DNA of 64,000 nucleotides. It comes from Erodium maritimum. Lineage: Eukaryota; Streptophyta; Magnoliopsida; Geraniales; Geraniaceae. The translations under genes were made by a program, and so were the position numbers. Where the stretch lies: NCBI GenBank assembly GCA_963921825.1, contig OY997592.1:65554336-65618335 (forward strand). The letters are read 5' to 3'. Positions 23,201 to 37,300 of this stretch are shown here, one piece after another. Each line of letters opens with the position of its first letter. Positions within the stretch are counted from its first letter, which is position 1. The notes below the pieces were generated by a model that was not told the DNA's origin, ran no database searches, and saw only the letters and a program-made list of their open reading frames with translations.

Positions 23201-24599
23201 CAGTATGTTTATAACTTCCATCTGGCAAAGTGCATTTTTTATTAGCCATTAACAAACACCCTTTGTCAAATGCAAGCTCATCCAGATCCAACAATTGGCG
23301 CTGGCCCTTCACCCAACCACTTTCTCCATCTCTATCAACAAGCCCTCTTCTATCTTGGTGCCCATCTGCACCACTCTCATCCTTCAACCGACGAGCCTCT
23401 TCTCTTATGCTTTTCTCCAAGTTCTTCTGCCTTTCTTTTGCAGTTGCCCTTGTGGCATGCAGCTGCTCCACAATTGCAATATAATCAGGACCCTTACCCA
23501 TCATTTCTTCTTCAATCTTATTCCTTTCTTCTTGATCTTCAGCCCTTGCCAAACGAGTACACCAAACAATCTTCAACCGATTCCGCAAGAGTAACTTAAT
23601 GAGGTCAAAGTTCTCAAATGCAAGATGCAGCACCAGTTTGTCCTCAACTTGCTTGTCCTCCCCTTCAGCAAGAATCTTAAGCACTTCCTCAGCAAGCTGC
23701 TGGCATTGTTGTGGATCCTTCTGGCTTTTGTAAGCTTGAGAGATCTTCCTCTGGAGCCAATAAGCATCAATGTCCTGCACATTTATGCTCATCCCTCCAT
23801 TAGCTTCCTCCATCTCATCCTCATCAATCCCTCCCATTTGCATACCCCTTGAACCATTCTGCTCTGCCACATCTTCGTCCTCATCATCCTCGTCTTCTGG
23901 AACCATATCAAGATCACTTTCTTCTTCATCATCCTCATTATCTTCAAACTCAACAGCAACACCGTCATCATCAAGTGTGTCATCACCATTAGCTACAGCA
24001 GACCCATCTGCCTCCCCTCCATCTTGGTAATCAGTGATTAGCTTACCAATAGAAACAAGCTGATCAAACACAGGGCCCGGTATAGGGTTCAACAACTTCT
24101 CAATCTCCTTCTTCTTGTCAGGATTCTTAAGAACGTCATTCTTAAGGACAGCCAAAATCTCATCTGCTGCACCACTGACAATATTCAGGGGCTGCCCACC
24201 CAGCTGTTGTTGAATGACACTGAGCATGGCCTCATAAGCAGCCCTGGTTTCCCTGGTCTTAGGTTGGTAAACCCCTTCATCACTAGAAGTCAGTACACTC
24301 TCCTCCTGAAGGCGCCGCCTCTTGCTCTGCCTGCTAGGCACAGGCTCAGCATTTGGGTCCTTCTCCTTCTTCCTCTTAGCCTTCTTGAGCTTCTCTTCCA
24401 ACTCCGGAGGCTTCCCCCTGGACGCCCTGTCCCCGAAGTTTTTAGGGTCAATCTTGTTCCACAGAGACTCAGGCTCACCGGTGGGCTCGTGAGTGTCTCG
24501 CGGCCGTGAGTCAGTGGTCAGCACCAGACTCGAGTTGGCCCGGTACTCGTACTGCTTGAATCGAGCGTGTGCCTCGGCACCACCACCCAGATGTGCCAT
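17241..24599 (-). CDS. BRR2: BRR2, U5 snRNP helicase (copy 2)
   Basis: Second full BRR2 gene. Coding exons are 21648-24599, 20519-20908 and 17241-20417, with the same phases, splice sites and 2172-aa product as copy 1. Both helicase cassettes and both Sec63 units are intact, with no stops or frameshifts. It has its own 5' UTR intron and promoter (24600 to about 25200), so it could be expressed independently. Its 3' side faces the truncated CP12 instead of the intact gene. Function and features are those given for copy 1. The sole doubt is whether the copy physically exists or is an assembly duplicate. Confidence 0.93.
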
Positions 24600-25200
24600 T
24601 CTCAGATCTCAAATCAAATCTCGCAAAACCCTAAATAAGAAAAATAAAACTAGGGTTTTAAGAACACAGGCGTATGTAGAAGAACAAAAAAAAGTGATTA
24701 CGAAATCAAAACCTCAAATTCCAAAAACATGAGAAATAGCAAAGGTACTCGAAATACAAATACACTAGACGGAACAAGGTGACAATGAAGCATAGAGTGC
24801 ATAGAGATAATGAAGGACTCACCGTAGGGTTTGGAGGTGACGAAGAAGAATATCATAGCTCTCGTCGCGACTCTTCAATTAGTCGCTACGTGTATGTGGT
24901 TCCTTGGCGAGAGAGAAGGATTGGATGTAGTAACAGAAGCGAGAGTGTTTCATATATATGAGTTGCTCCAGAACCGACTTGCGCATCAGCGGCAGAGCAG
25001 GGAAGAAAGGTGTGTGAGCCAATTCAACGGGCTCATACATATGGATATGGGTTTATAAATTTTCAGATCCAGGCCCAATAACACTGACTTCGTCTTTGCA
25101 TACACTATAAACCTTGAATCCACACAAACAAGCAGATATAGTGCTTGGTTTTGAGAGAGGGCCTCCAGTGATGTTTCGATTAGGGGCGGTAAGTCTATAA
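24600..25200 (-). promoter_or_regulatory. BRR2 5' UTR and promoter, copy 2
   Basis: Identical to the region upstream of copy 1, including the probable 5' UTR intron (24631-24822). Confidence 0.5.
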
Positions 25201-25488
25201 AGTAAAATCGGATATCTCAAGTGTAGTTTCGGTTGTCCGCGATCGATGGTTTTATGTCGCAGAAGGGTCTGTTGTGGAGGACATTTGGTCTTCTTTACAT
25301 GTTTTAGGAGATGTGACAATTTTTTGCGTGTCTCGGTGCTATAATGAGGTTGTCCATAGCCTAGCTCAGTTTGTATTTCGTAGTTCAATGGTTCAAGAAT
25401 GTGATGTTTTGGTCCTTTCTTTATTGATCGTAGTATAAGGTGTGATTTTTCCTTTTAATGAAGTTCACATTTTCTTTCAAAAAAAAAT
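25201..25488 (+). mobile_element. LINE 3' end remnant with RNase H-like domain (unit 2)
   Basis: Same sequence as 11091-11378: end of an RVT_3-type RNase H domain (NEVVHSLAQFVFRSS) and an A-run near 25480. Non-functional. Confidence 0.65.
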
Positions 25489-26113
25489 CTACCTACACAA
25501 ATACAGATATACAATCGTATAATCATAAAAATCTAACATTCTTATAACTCGTCATATATATAAATAAGCATTTGTGCTTCGACATTTGTTTATTGATTTT
25601 TTTTCTTTATTTTGAATGTGCAACTTGGTTGAATTACAAATATATAACAATATAATGTAACATGTAGTTTGCATGAAACTTGATTTTTGCTCTTTCTCCC
25701 ATTGTTCTTCAATCTGTATGTGGAATGCTTTATTTAATCTATGTTGGGTTTGAAAGATCATGTGTTGTATGGTAAGTTAAAGTTGGAAATTTTCAGCATG
25801 CCACATGCTGCTAAAAAAGCTTCTTCTGTAACGGTAGATTGTCCAAACAAAAATAGAAGATAAACTTGCTTAAATTCTGAAAAATCGACTCAAGGTAATA
25901 TTATGGATTTAATGGATACAGTATCCGATGAAATTGAATTATACAGAAAAGCTTCTTCTGTAACTATAGATTGTTTAGAAGTAAACAGAACAGTGGGTAT
26001 TAAAATAGAATTAATAAAAGTTTAGGGTATTGAGGTGACATAAAAAAGATTTAGGGTACTCTATGAAAGTTTAGGTTACTAAAGTGACCCAAAAAATAAG
26101 ATATTTTAAATAA
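25489..26113. other. AT-rich transposon-derived DNA without a gene (unit 2)
   Basis: Counterpart of 11379-12003. No gene was recognised; it ends with the 8-bp target duplication of the following foldback element. Confidence 0.5.
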
Positions 26114-27442
26114 AGAGGTGAAATCGGCTAAAACCACTCTTAACCTAAAAACTAGAGAACTAATCTTAGCCACACACACCTAAGATCCAACATTCACCAT
26201 GATGTCACATCATCACCCCAATTTCACCAAATCTCACCCCAATTTCATCCTTTCTCACACAAGCAAGGACATAATTGTAAAAACACGATGCCATGTGGAC
26301 AAGTGTCCATTTGTTTTCTTCACCAATTCACTAATTTAATATTTCCCGATTCGTTTGAACTCCGATTAGCTTCAAAATTGCGCCAATATTTTTATTTTTT
26401 CAAGGGCTTTAAATCAAGATCAATCATGAATATATTTTGAAGCACGAAAATAAAAAGGTATATCGGAGTGATAAAAATAATATTGGGTGTTGATAAATCT
26501 TCACTAATAAATGTTTTGTATCGGAGGTATCAAACTAGTGATAAATGTTGATAAAAACATGTACTGAGGTGATAAAAACCATGTTCAATTATGATAACAA
26601 GTGTGATATACTAGAGTTTAGCGTTGATAAAAAAACATGTGATGGGGTGATAAAAACACATGTAATTTAATCATAAACCTAGTTTTAGTGTTGATAAAAC
26701 TGGTGTTCATAAAAAGCACGTGATGAGATGATAAAAATCATGATCAATTTTGGAGAATGGGGTGATAAAACCAGTGTAGAGTGTTGATAAAACCAGAGGA
26801 AAGTGTTGATAAAAATTTAGCTAGATATAATTTCTTTAAAAACCAGCCTCGAAATAAATAAATAAAAATGCGTGCTTTAAAAAAAACATGTGATGGGGGT
26901 GATAAAACACAAGTAACTGAATGGTAAACCTAGTGTTTAGTGTTGATGAAACTAGTGTTCATAAAAAGCACGCGATGAGGTGATAAAATCATGATCAGTT
27001 TTGGAAAATGAGGTGATAAAACCAGTGTAAAGTGTTGATAAAACCAGTGTAAAAGTGTTGATAAATCCATAGCAAAGTGTTGATAAAAATTACCCAGATT
27101 TTTTTATAAAAAAAAACAACACCGAAATAATTTTTTTTTCGTGCTTCAAAATATATTCATGACTGATCTTGATTTAAAGCCCTTAAAAAACAAAACTTAT
27201 GGCACAAGTTTGAAGCCAATCGGAGTTCAAACGAAGCGGGAAAAATTAAATTAGTGAATTGATTAAAAAAAATATGATAGTTTTACTAAAAAGCTCTTAC
27301 CTCTTACTAAAAAGTGCTGTTTTTTTGCAGTCAACAAGTCAACTACTCAATTGCATCTCATCCATCCATTTTTAAAATTGATGGCTTAGATTGGTTCTCT
27401 AGTTTTTAGGTTAAGACATAGTTTGTATTTGATTTCTCCTCT
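26114..27442. mobile_element. Foldback element with GATAAAA repeat core (unit 2)
   Basis: Second copy of the 1329-bp element. It is flanked by TTAAATAA at 26106-26113 and 27443-27450. It was copied with the unit rather than inserted separately, since its position and flanks are the same. Confidence 0.85.
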
Positions 27443-27450
27443 TTAAATAA

Positions 27451-29003
27451 AATATGAAAGATTTAGGATACTAAAGTAAAATTAACCTTATTATTAATAA
27501 ATAAGGACACATAGTAATGGTAGCATTAGAGGCCTAAGGAGTGTTATTGTGTTTGCGAAGCAAAGTAGTGCTAATTTTAGTATTGTATATCCAAGTTAGG
27601 AGAGGCGTGCTTGAATTCCTGCTTTTATAAGGTAATGTGTATCACTTTATCGAAAATTTCATGGGTTTTATGAGAATATTAAATTCTCAAGTATTTGTTT
27701 GGAATAGATAATGAAACAGATGTTAGTAAGACATGGAAGAAGTATCTTTAGTACCAGACTATTTTGCTTGCATATAGGGGCAATTTCTTTTCTCACCATT
27801 TTATTTGTGTCATTACTCGTTTTGAAACACAAGCTGAGAAACTTGAGTATATATGAACATTTTCACACATTCATTCTTGAATGTCAACCATTGTCATTTA
27901 TGCCATCATCTCTAAATTTGGTGTACTTTGTAGCTCGTCACTTATACTTTCTTTGTGATTCATATTAAAGTGTTCTTTTCTACATGAGAGAAGCTTGACT
28001 CGGAAGAGGGCAAACGTATCGATGTGCTTACCCATTATTTGATGTTGATGCATCCACGCATTGTGTTTTTCCCTTACTAATGTTTCATGTTACGCAAATT
28101 GAATTTGAAATTGGCTCCATTGAATAGTATTTTAGGAGGGATTGACTAATAATAATATCATATGTTCGAACATATTAATGTTCGTCCTGATACAATGTGT
28201 TGGAACATATTGATACACATTTACGTTTGATTCTCAATTACATTGGGGTCTTTGTTTTTTTCTTAACCTTTTCCATATCGACTACATGTTGGACATTTCT
28301 AACTACATGTTGTACGTTGCTAACTGAGATGTGCCTGCGAGGTTTCATTTATGCTTTTATCATGAGCGGGTATTTTAGTCAACATTCCCCCTTATCATAT
28401 GTTGTTTTTAGTTCGATTGTATGATGTTATTTGTAGTGTGTGATTAATATATGGATTAGCTTTAGATCCAACTTTGAGGGACGTTTGGATGTAAATATCA
28501 CTCTTCACATCATGCATTGCGCGGTGCCCGCACCTAGTAAGAATAGAAGCTCTACAACTTAACCGAACATGGTATCAGAACCTAAATAATAATTCTTTTT
28601 CGTTCTTTTGCTCTTCATTTCATTAGGTCTATTATATTTCACTACACATTAGCCCTTGTCCCTACTTCCACAACACCATCATCCAACCATATACCCACCA
28701 TCTCTCACTTCCTTTTAGATCAAACTCACTTCTGCCTGTAATTATGTTGTGTGAACTACGATATTACTTCACATTCTCAACTATCATAAGTTGAACGGCC
28801 TCATCAATGGCACATGATGAAGTCCACCACCGAAAGTCATGTTTTGCGACTCAGCCCACCGTCATGTTTGTTATTGTAACTAACATTTGTACAAAAATTG
28901 TAGAAATTGAGTAAATGTGGGGTTGCATCTCGGAAAAAGAGCGTTCACGCTCACCACAGGATAGTGTGACATTCGAAGACCGGGCTAAAATTTGGCTTAA
29001 AAA
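27451..29003 (+). mobile_element. LTR-retrotransposon remnant with primer-binding site (unit 2)
   Basis: Counterpart of 13341-14893. The primer-binding site TGGTATCAGAACC is at 28570-28582, followed by a broken copia-like gag start. Confidence 0.6.
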
Positions 29004-29370
29004 TGGGTAAATTACGTTGACATACCCCGTACTATACGCGTTTAACGGATTAATACCCCAAAGTTATTTTGTAATGAAAACATACCCTGAATTAACACTT
29101 AGTAACAACATCCCCTCTTTCATCCATTTTTTCGTCCATTTTTAGGGTTAGATTTAGGTTTGGAGAGAGATTTACGGTTGGATTTAAGGTTTAAGGTGGA
29201 TAGTTTTGGAATTTATGAAAAAATGAACAATAAATGGACGGGAAAATAGATGAATTGGTGGATGTTGTTACTAAGTGTTAGTTCGGGGTATGTTTTTGTT
29301 ACGAAATAACTTTGGGGTATTTATCTGTTAAACGCATATAATACGGGGTATGTCAACGTAATTTACCCTA
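29004..29370. mobile_element. Inverted-repeat MITE (unit 2)
   Basis: Same element as 14894-15260, with complementary GGGTAAATTACG ends and no ORF. Confidence 0.8.
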
Positions 29371-30085
29371 AAAAAAACTCTCTGCTTCAACACTACGATG
29401 CATACATAGAGGCTTACCATAAGGAAAATGACCTCAATGAGCACAAAAAAGTATGAGTGGTAAATTTCTTTCCTTAGTTTACATAAGCATTTTTAGTTTT
29501 GTGAATACAATATTAGGTTAATTCTATGATGTTTCATCGAGTCTCATCCAAACTTCATGTTGTTTACATTAGGAACATGTCAAGTTAATTGTGGATGCGG
29601 ACCGTGAGAGGTTGACGGAGTCACAGGTGACCGAGTACTAGGATTCATCCCCTACTATCCTCAAGCTGTTGACTGTATATGAAAAGCTACCCCTCCTCCA
29701 GCAAGTCTCACAAAAACAACATAAAGGTTTATTCCAATCCAATATCAAGAAGGCGGTGATCATCCCAACGATGAGGGAAAAGCACGGCGGTGGATGCTCC
29801 AGTACGAGGTTTGTAAGCTCCTTTGAGGAGTTGGAAGAGTTGAAGACTCGCATGGTTGAGCAAGAGGCCATGTTCGCGCAACAAATGAAGGAGCAACGCA
29901 TGTTGATGGAGGAGCAACACAAAAAGATGGAGGAAAGACTCGATGCGCAAGCACCACAACATGTCAAGCTTTGAGAGATGTTCACAATTTGTATTTTCGA
30001 ACAATTTGTCGACCCTTCCTCAACCACCTCGTCTTCAACACCACTAGCTTCATCACCACCGGCTTCATCAACCACCTCGTCTTAT
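29371..30085 (+). pseudogene. Transposase-like pseudogene (unit 2)
   Basis: Same as 15261-15975: a coiled-coil C-terminal fragment, in-frame TGA at 29972-29974, running into the ankyrin fragment. Confidence 0.45.
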
Positions 30086-30880
30086 TTATTGAACAAGAAC
30101 CGTGTATCCCCCTTGTACATGGCAGCAGAGTCTAGGTACCTTGGAATTGTGAATTTAATGACCAACGGTGACCACGTGGCCAGCTCCGATCACCGGAACT
30201 CAAATGGGCAGCTGAAAGGCAAGTCGCTCGTGCATGCATCCTTACGCAGCAAAGACAAAGGTATAGTCCCTTCTGTTATGATATAGTTGAACTGATTTTC
30301 TGACATGGTATCAGAGCACTTACCTTAACTTTTCTTAATTCTGGTACTGCAGACATCCTAAGTACCATACTAAAGAAAGAGCCCACACTTCTCGACTCAA
30401 CGAACGAGCAAGGTATGACTCCTCTATTCTTTGCAGCATCAACAGGATACTTGGACGGAGTCTGCAAACTGCTTGAACACTCTACAGAACAAGCTTATCA
30501 GAGACACCCATCTGGGTTTTACCCCATCCACATTGCAGCCTACAAAGGCCATGTCAACATAGTGAAGAAGCTTCTCGAGCACTGCCCTGACTCAACGGAG
30601 CTCCTGGTCTCTCCCATGGCTATGAACTCAACGGAGAGCAAGAAGGGTAAGGAGATGCCCAAACAGAGTGGTCAAAACATTCTTCACCTAGCGGCCAAAG
30701 GAGGTAGAGCCAAAGTGGTCAGCTACTTGGTCAAAATGTCTGAGCTTGAGAGCTTGATCAATCATAAAGACGCGAATGGAAACACTCCGCTACATTTGGC
30801 TGTCATGAACTGGCATCCAAAGATCGTTAGCATCCTCACATGGGACAGTAGAGTCAACCTTAAACTCGTCAACAACGATG
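30086..30880 (+). pseudogene. Ankyrin-repeat gene fragment (unit 2)
   Basis: Exons about 30086-30260 and 30353-30880, as in unit 1. Both ends are missing, and it is again cut by the joint to CP12. The frame runs on to a stop at 31002 through out-of-frame CP12 sequence. Confidence 0.8.
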
Positions 30881-31084
30881 GTAGAGCAGAAGGTGATGGA
30901 GGCGAAGGAGGTGTGCGAGGGAGACGAGCGCTCCGACGAGTGCAAGGTGGCGTGGGACGAGGTGGAGGAGATCAGCCAGGCCAAAGCCGATCTCCGCCGT
31001 AAAATGGAGAAGCAAGACCCTCTCGAGCCATTTTGCAAGGAGAACCCCGAGACCGACGAGTGCCGCATCCACGAAGATTACTAA
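30878..31084 (+). pseudogene. CP12 3' fragment lacking transit peptide (unit 2/3 joint)
   Basis: Identical to 16768-16974, including the Glu codon at the position where the intact gene has Asp116. It holds both cysteine pairs and lacks targeting sequence and promoter. Confidence 0.8.
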
Positions 31085-31350
31085 ACCTAACCAAGCAACC
31101 GCCACTAGTGTAGCGTCCATGCTATATTGTACCCTACGATGTCGTTTTGTAGCATTCATTACTTACTAATAAAAACACATAATTGAAATGCCATATGAAA
31201 CTACGTTTGCATTCATTCTTAATAAAACTGATACTTGAAAAGTCATGACCATGTTATCAAGTAACACTTGTAAGTCTAAGCACACGCGCAAAAGCATTGT
31301 AACATGAAATACTGTAACAATACAAAATGTCACTATCTTAAAATGGACTG

Positions 31351-34300
31351 CTACTTGTCTTCATCTGCTGCTTCCTTGACATGAAGATCAAAGCCATACT
31401 CCTGATCACATCCCAGGTACGAATCGCACATAAAATACAGAGTATAGCTCTTCTTACCAGCTTCTGTCGGAGCAGCGAACTCAAGCTTCACCCTTGACTT
31501 CCTCTGAAGAGAAACCCTCTTGATGGCAAGAAGTTGATTGCTCTTGGTGTCACCCACAACAAGCCACCATCCTTCCTCTTTAGCCTTGGGGTACCTGGGC
31601 GCATCAACAGGACCCACCTCGGTCCTCCCTTCTAAATCCCTCTCTAGGGTCACCTGCAGTGTAACATCATCTCCAGCACAGACATTCTCACTCTCCAGCA
31701 CCTCGTAGGTCATGTCAATATTTGGGAACCGGTTGCAGAACCTGGCAATATCAAGCAACTGTGAATCCGGCATCTGGAGAAGTTCACGCCTCTCACCATC
31801 CTCCATCTCCACCAAATCAAACACTGTCTCAATACTCTTCCCCGGGTTTTCTTGACATCTCCTGGCAAGATCCTTTGTGAAGTGTGGGAGCTGAAGAAGC
31901 ATTGAGTCACGCTCCCACATGCCCTGTGTCACCATCTGGCTCACTTCCATAGCAAGAAGAGCAAGGTTCAGCCATCCATTGCTTGAAATAACATCAACCA
32001 TGGCCTGAAGCAATCTGCTGGCAGATAGAAGCACCTCTCTCTGATCAGATGACAAGTTCCCTCCCAGGGACTGCCTTGAGAAGTGAGCCTGAAGCAATGC
32101 ATTTGCTTTCACATGAGGGTCTGTAGACCTGGGGTTTTCAAAGGAGAACCTCTGGTGATTGATTAACTTCCTAACCATCTCTTCCTCCCCAGGTCGGATT
32201 GGTAGCAAAGCATACTCTGAGGCAGAAGCCAGAATCTCCAGAAGACCCTTCATCTTTGTCTTGGATGTCAAGGAAGAACTGAAACGCTCTATGGTGGTGT
32301 AACTGATATAATAGTACGAAGCTATCATACCAAGATTCAAAGGAGAAAGATCCATGTCATCTTCAATAGAAACACACTTACTGGCTTCCAAATCACTCAA
32401 TGTGTTCTCTACTAGCTCCGATAGGTGATCAGAAAGATGCCTATGACTCACCCCCTGGAGATTGTAGTAGTTCGGGTTTTGTGTAAGCCTTCTGTACATG
32501 AATGTCCATGTGAGATAATCCACAGCATCCTGCTTGTTCTCAATGACTCCAGCAACAACTTCAGAATTCAGATTATCGTGTAAAAAGTGGTGCAAGTGGC
32601 TTTCAACTGGGAATGCTTCATACAGAAATTTCTTGTAGTATTCTTTTCGAGGTGCATGGCAGAGAATCACACATTTACCTGAGTTATCTAGCAGAGGCCT
32701 ACTTGCATGACCCATCATCTGCAACAGATCTGTAACAGGGTAATCGGTGTGGGCATTTTCCCGTCCATCATAATACTGTGTGCCCATCACAACCACCAAA
32801 TGAGCAGACAGAGGCATTCCCCAACACATAGAACTGCTCATAACACAGACTTGAATCCATCCAGCTTCAAATAACTGTGACACAACCTCTTGATCCAAGC
32901 TATTTAATCCCTCATGCAAGTATCCGACTCCATACCGTAAAGTAGCTCTCAGCATTTCATCATGGATTTTGCCAATGAATGGTTCCAATTCTTCAGAGGA
33001 CCTTAATAAAAATTCTGGTTTATCTCCACTGTCTGCATTTGAATATGTCATCAAATCCACAGCGGTCATTTTAACATGCTTCCTTGTGGGAACAAACACA
33101 AGAGCAGGCTTCCCGTTCTTGGAATGCTGAACAATTGAGGTATATGTGGGTTTTGTCATGGCTTGCATCCTTGCTTCGAAATTTGCTATATCCACCCCCT
33201 GGATGTGTATCTCCAGAGGCACAGGACGAACACCAGGAGGGAAATTAAAAAGCCCATGAGATGTTGCTCCTATCCATTCACCAAGATCCTTGGCATTTGC
33301 AAGAGAAGTAGACAGGGCCACAATGCGAATCTTGTTCTCCAACTGACTAGCAATATATCTCATTCTAGAGACCACCACTTCCAACACAGGACCACCTTGA
33401 CCACCTATCAGGTGGAGTTCATCAACAATGAAAAGGCTAACTTGCTGAACATGCTTCCTCTGTTTCCAGCGACGAGATAGAGCATCCCATTTCTCTGGAG
33501 TACTTATGATTATCTGACCTTTCTCAAGCAATTTCAAGTCTGTGGCTGTTTCCCCAGTTAACTCAACCACGCGCATTCCAAGTCCTTTCCCGAACTTCTT
33601 CTCCCAATCCCTATATCGTTCCTTTGCAAGAGCTTCTATTGGTGCAATATACACAGCACGCATGACATTGTCAGGTCCTTTATGATAATTCCTCAATAAG
33701 GCAAATTCAGCACATATAGTCTTCCCACTTCCTGTAGGTGCAGCAACGAGGATATTATCATCAGTGTTATATAGAACCGTAAAAACCTGGGTTTGAACTG
33801 GATTGAAATGCTTGAAATCCTGATAGAGAGCTTCATATGCAGGATTCCTTAATGCAGTTACAGGCAGTGGTTGCAAATCCAACAGCTCTGTTGGGGGAGG
33901 ATACTTCTCTGGCAAGATAAGGTGCCTAAATGAAACAGGTAGAACAGTTTGTGAACCCAGCCATCTATCAGATACAACACGAATGAAGTACTGAGGAGGT
34001 AATGGTTCATATATAGGCACAGTGAAATTCAAAGTGTGATCATCATCAATATACTGCTTTTTCAACATAAAGTATTCATGATGTAGAATGTACTCCCCGT
34101 CATTATCTTCCACGATTATCAAAAATGGCTCCACATAGCCATGAAATCTATCCTCCCACTGGAAGTCTGGTGTTATCGCTAGTTCAACCTTCAAAACAGT
34201 ACGGGTAATTGGCTGAACATGAGCAGCAAGGTTTAGCTTAGGGAACTGGTGGATGAACTTGTGGAGTGTTCGTCCCATCTTTGATACACGAATGAGCTCC

Positions 34301-37300
34301 CCAAGCTCCTGTGCAGTGAGATCATAATACCTATCCCAGGCCAAGTCCTTTTTCTCCAACTTCATTAAGATATCATTTGGGATTCCGTTGAATTGCCGGA
34401 GAGGAGTTTGGACACTCCACATTCTCTTGTTGATCATTTTGCACAAGTTCAAGGCCTTTTCAGCTAATTGTGCCCACCCTCGTTTTAAGACAATCTCAAA
34501 AAGAGCTCGCATAAGACGCCCCGCGCTCTAATCAACAAGAAAAAGAACCAAATAAATAAATGCAAATATACTGTATTCACCTAACTAAAGAAACATAAGA
34601 AAAAAATACAGACAAGAAAATATCAAACCTGAGTTATGAACACCATGTCAGATGTCAATGATAGCCCTTCTAACTTCAGCTGTGAAATATATGCCTGCAG
34701 CAAAACATTAATCTTTGCACTAGGCTCTTCCAAACTTTCTTTAATGGGAATTGGAACACGGTCCAAAAGTTTAGCTAATTCCATCTTCTCATCTTGCCTC
34801 ACTGTAACATATTTGAATTCTTCACTGAGAGAGAACAGCCGACACAGCTCAATGTCACCCATTGTTGGCTTTAAATGCTCATTGTACGTGGATATAGTCC
34901 CATGCGTAATATAGTAATAACTAGCAATGCGACCCAGGTCTGTGACCTGGAAGTATCCACTTTTCCTATCATACTTGACCAGATTGTTTCTATCCAAGAC
35001 AGTTGCAGCAGAATGAATCTGCAAAGAACATTACCAAAAAAAACATGAGACATTTATTTATAGTAAGTTCAAAAAGATTTGAAGTTGCATTAAGCAAGCA
35101 AGAACATCATTAGACCAACTGAAATCTATTCACGAAGGCATGCAATAAGATCCATGAATTTGCATATAGCCAAGAGTAATAACAGTCATATGAAAGGAGG
35201 TAGAACAAACAGTCACAATAACGGCCAACAAAACAAGCTCAAATCGCCAATGCTGAAAAGTAAACATCCAGCCATGTAGAGCAGTCCATATAACTGAATA
35301 CATGAACAGATTTCATCCAGAAAAGATCAACCCCTTGAAAATTGACATAAAAAAAGCTTAAGCTTTTTTTTTTTGAAGAAAAAACATTAAGCTTAGAGCA
35401 TAATAAACAAAGCAATTAATTTCATTAATTATTTCCTCCTGAATCATTTCTACACTGCGTCATTTCTAGTTTTAACTTGCCAAGCATGCTTTAAAATACA
35501 AGATGAGGTTAATTTTTTTGCCCGTAGTGAAGATTTCAACAGTATGATCACACATGTTTTTTGTTAATGGCTAGCTTCTCACTGGCGACAACAAACATCA
35601 GAGCAAATTAAGAAAAATGTATCATAAGGGGGAAATCCACATGACGAACATGATCATGTGATAACAATTAAGTGTAGAAAAATGATAGTGAAATGCAAAA
35701 TGAAGGATTTGACTCTTTAACCAAATTACAGTAACATAAGAAAAAATTGATGCTCACCAGATCAGCTCTTCGCTCCTCCAGAGTTATATCTTTTGCAAGA
35801 ACATCGGGCGCTAAACCATAGAGAGTAGGATTTCGAACCATGCGAATGTACAAGTATGTGTACCCAAGCCAGTGGCAGGCTTCTTTGGCATTCTGAACAG
35901 TCCCTAGAACAATTTCTGCATTCAACTGATCAGCCAATTTTGACACAAACTGACTTTCGATTGGAAGCTGTTGGTTCATCAAAGAGAGATAGAACTGCAG
36001 TTCAGCGTGACCAGTAATAATTATTCCTTCCCCATATGAATCATACTGGGGCCTTCCTGCACGACCAAGCATCTGCATGACATCCAAAGGACTTAGTTCA
36101 GTCCAAGCACCCTTCTCAGGGTTGTAAATCTGGGTCCCTTTGATAATCACTGTGTGAGCAGGTAAATTCACACCCCAAGCAAGGGTTGCTGTGGAAACTA
36201 ACACTTGAACGTGCCCATCAGCAAATAGATCCTCCACAAGCTGCCTGTCAGACCTGCTCATGCCAGCATGATGAATTGCAAAACCATAAGGCAGAAGATC
36301 TTTTAGATCATTGCTCTTCACAAGTTCTGTATGACTATGGAGAATCTCACGGCTAGCACTATCCTCTTTCAAAAACCTACCAAGAGTATCATTAGCAAGT
36401 GCTGAGTCACGAATAGCACGAGCTGTTTTGGCAGTTTCTTTCCTTGAATGAACAAAAATAAGAACTTGATGCTTTCCTGCCACTGCAATCACCTTCTCAT
36501 AACATAAATCGTTCATCAGCTGAAACCTCTGCAGTGGCTTCTTTACACTGATTCCAATATACTGTTGAGAAAGAGGTACTGGTCTGTAACTATTGTCAAA
36601 ATGGAATAACCCACTTTTTAGATTCACTCGTAAGAACAGTGCTACGTCTTCATAATTAGGGAGGGTAGCTGACAAACCCACCAACCTGATATGCTCTTTT
36701 GTGGTTTCAATTTGTCTCACTGTCCTGGCAACAATACTTTCAAGAACAGGTCCTCTGTTGTCATGAAGAAGATGAATCTCATCAATGATAAGAAGTTTCA
36801 CAAGCTGTGTATAGGTACGATCTCCAGACTTTCGAGTGATGATGTCCCACTTCTCAGGAGTAGTAACGATAATCTGAGTATCTTCAATTTGCTGGCGAGT
36901 CAATGACTGGTCTCCACTTAGCTCCCTCACGTTAACATTATAATATTGCAAACGATTAGACAAATTACCCACCACTTCGGCAACAAGAGCTTTCATAGGG
37001 GCCACATAGACAATCTTATAATCGCCATGGTTAAATGAACCATCCGAATTCATATGCAATGCTATCTGCTGCAGTATGGTGAGAACTGCAACATTTGTTT
37101 TCCCTGCCCCTGTGGGAGCACACAAAAGGACATTATCAGCCTTGAAAAGAGCGGTCTCATAAACCTTACTCTGTACCCTATTCAATTGTGCCATCCCTTT
37201 GAAAGCCGGTTGTGCCCAGTCAGGCATTTCAGCAATCTTTATAAGTTTCTCATCAGGAGACAATTCTTTGGGCTTCATTGCCGGCACATGCACCTCTTCA

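Larger units (their letters stand above)
16771..30880. repeat. 14,110-bp tandem repeat, unit 2
   Basis: Complete second unit, with coordinates equal to unit 1 plus 14110. All corresponding ORFs are unchanged in length and sequence, including tiny non-coding ones, which indicates near-100% nucleotide identity over 14 kb. Both its left joint (16771) and right joint (30880/30881) have the same ankyrin-to-CP12 structure. Confidence 0.97.
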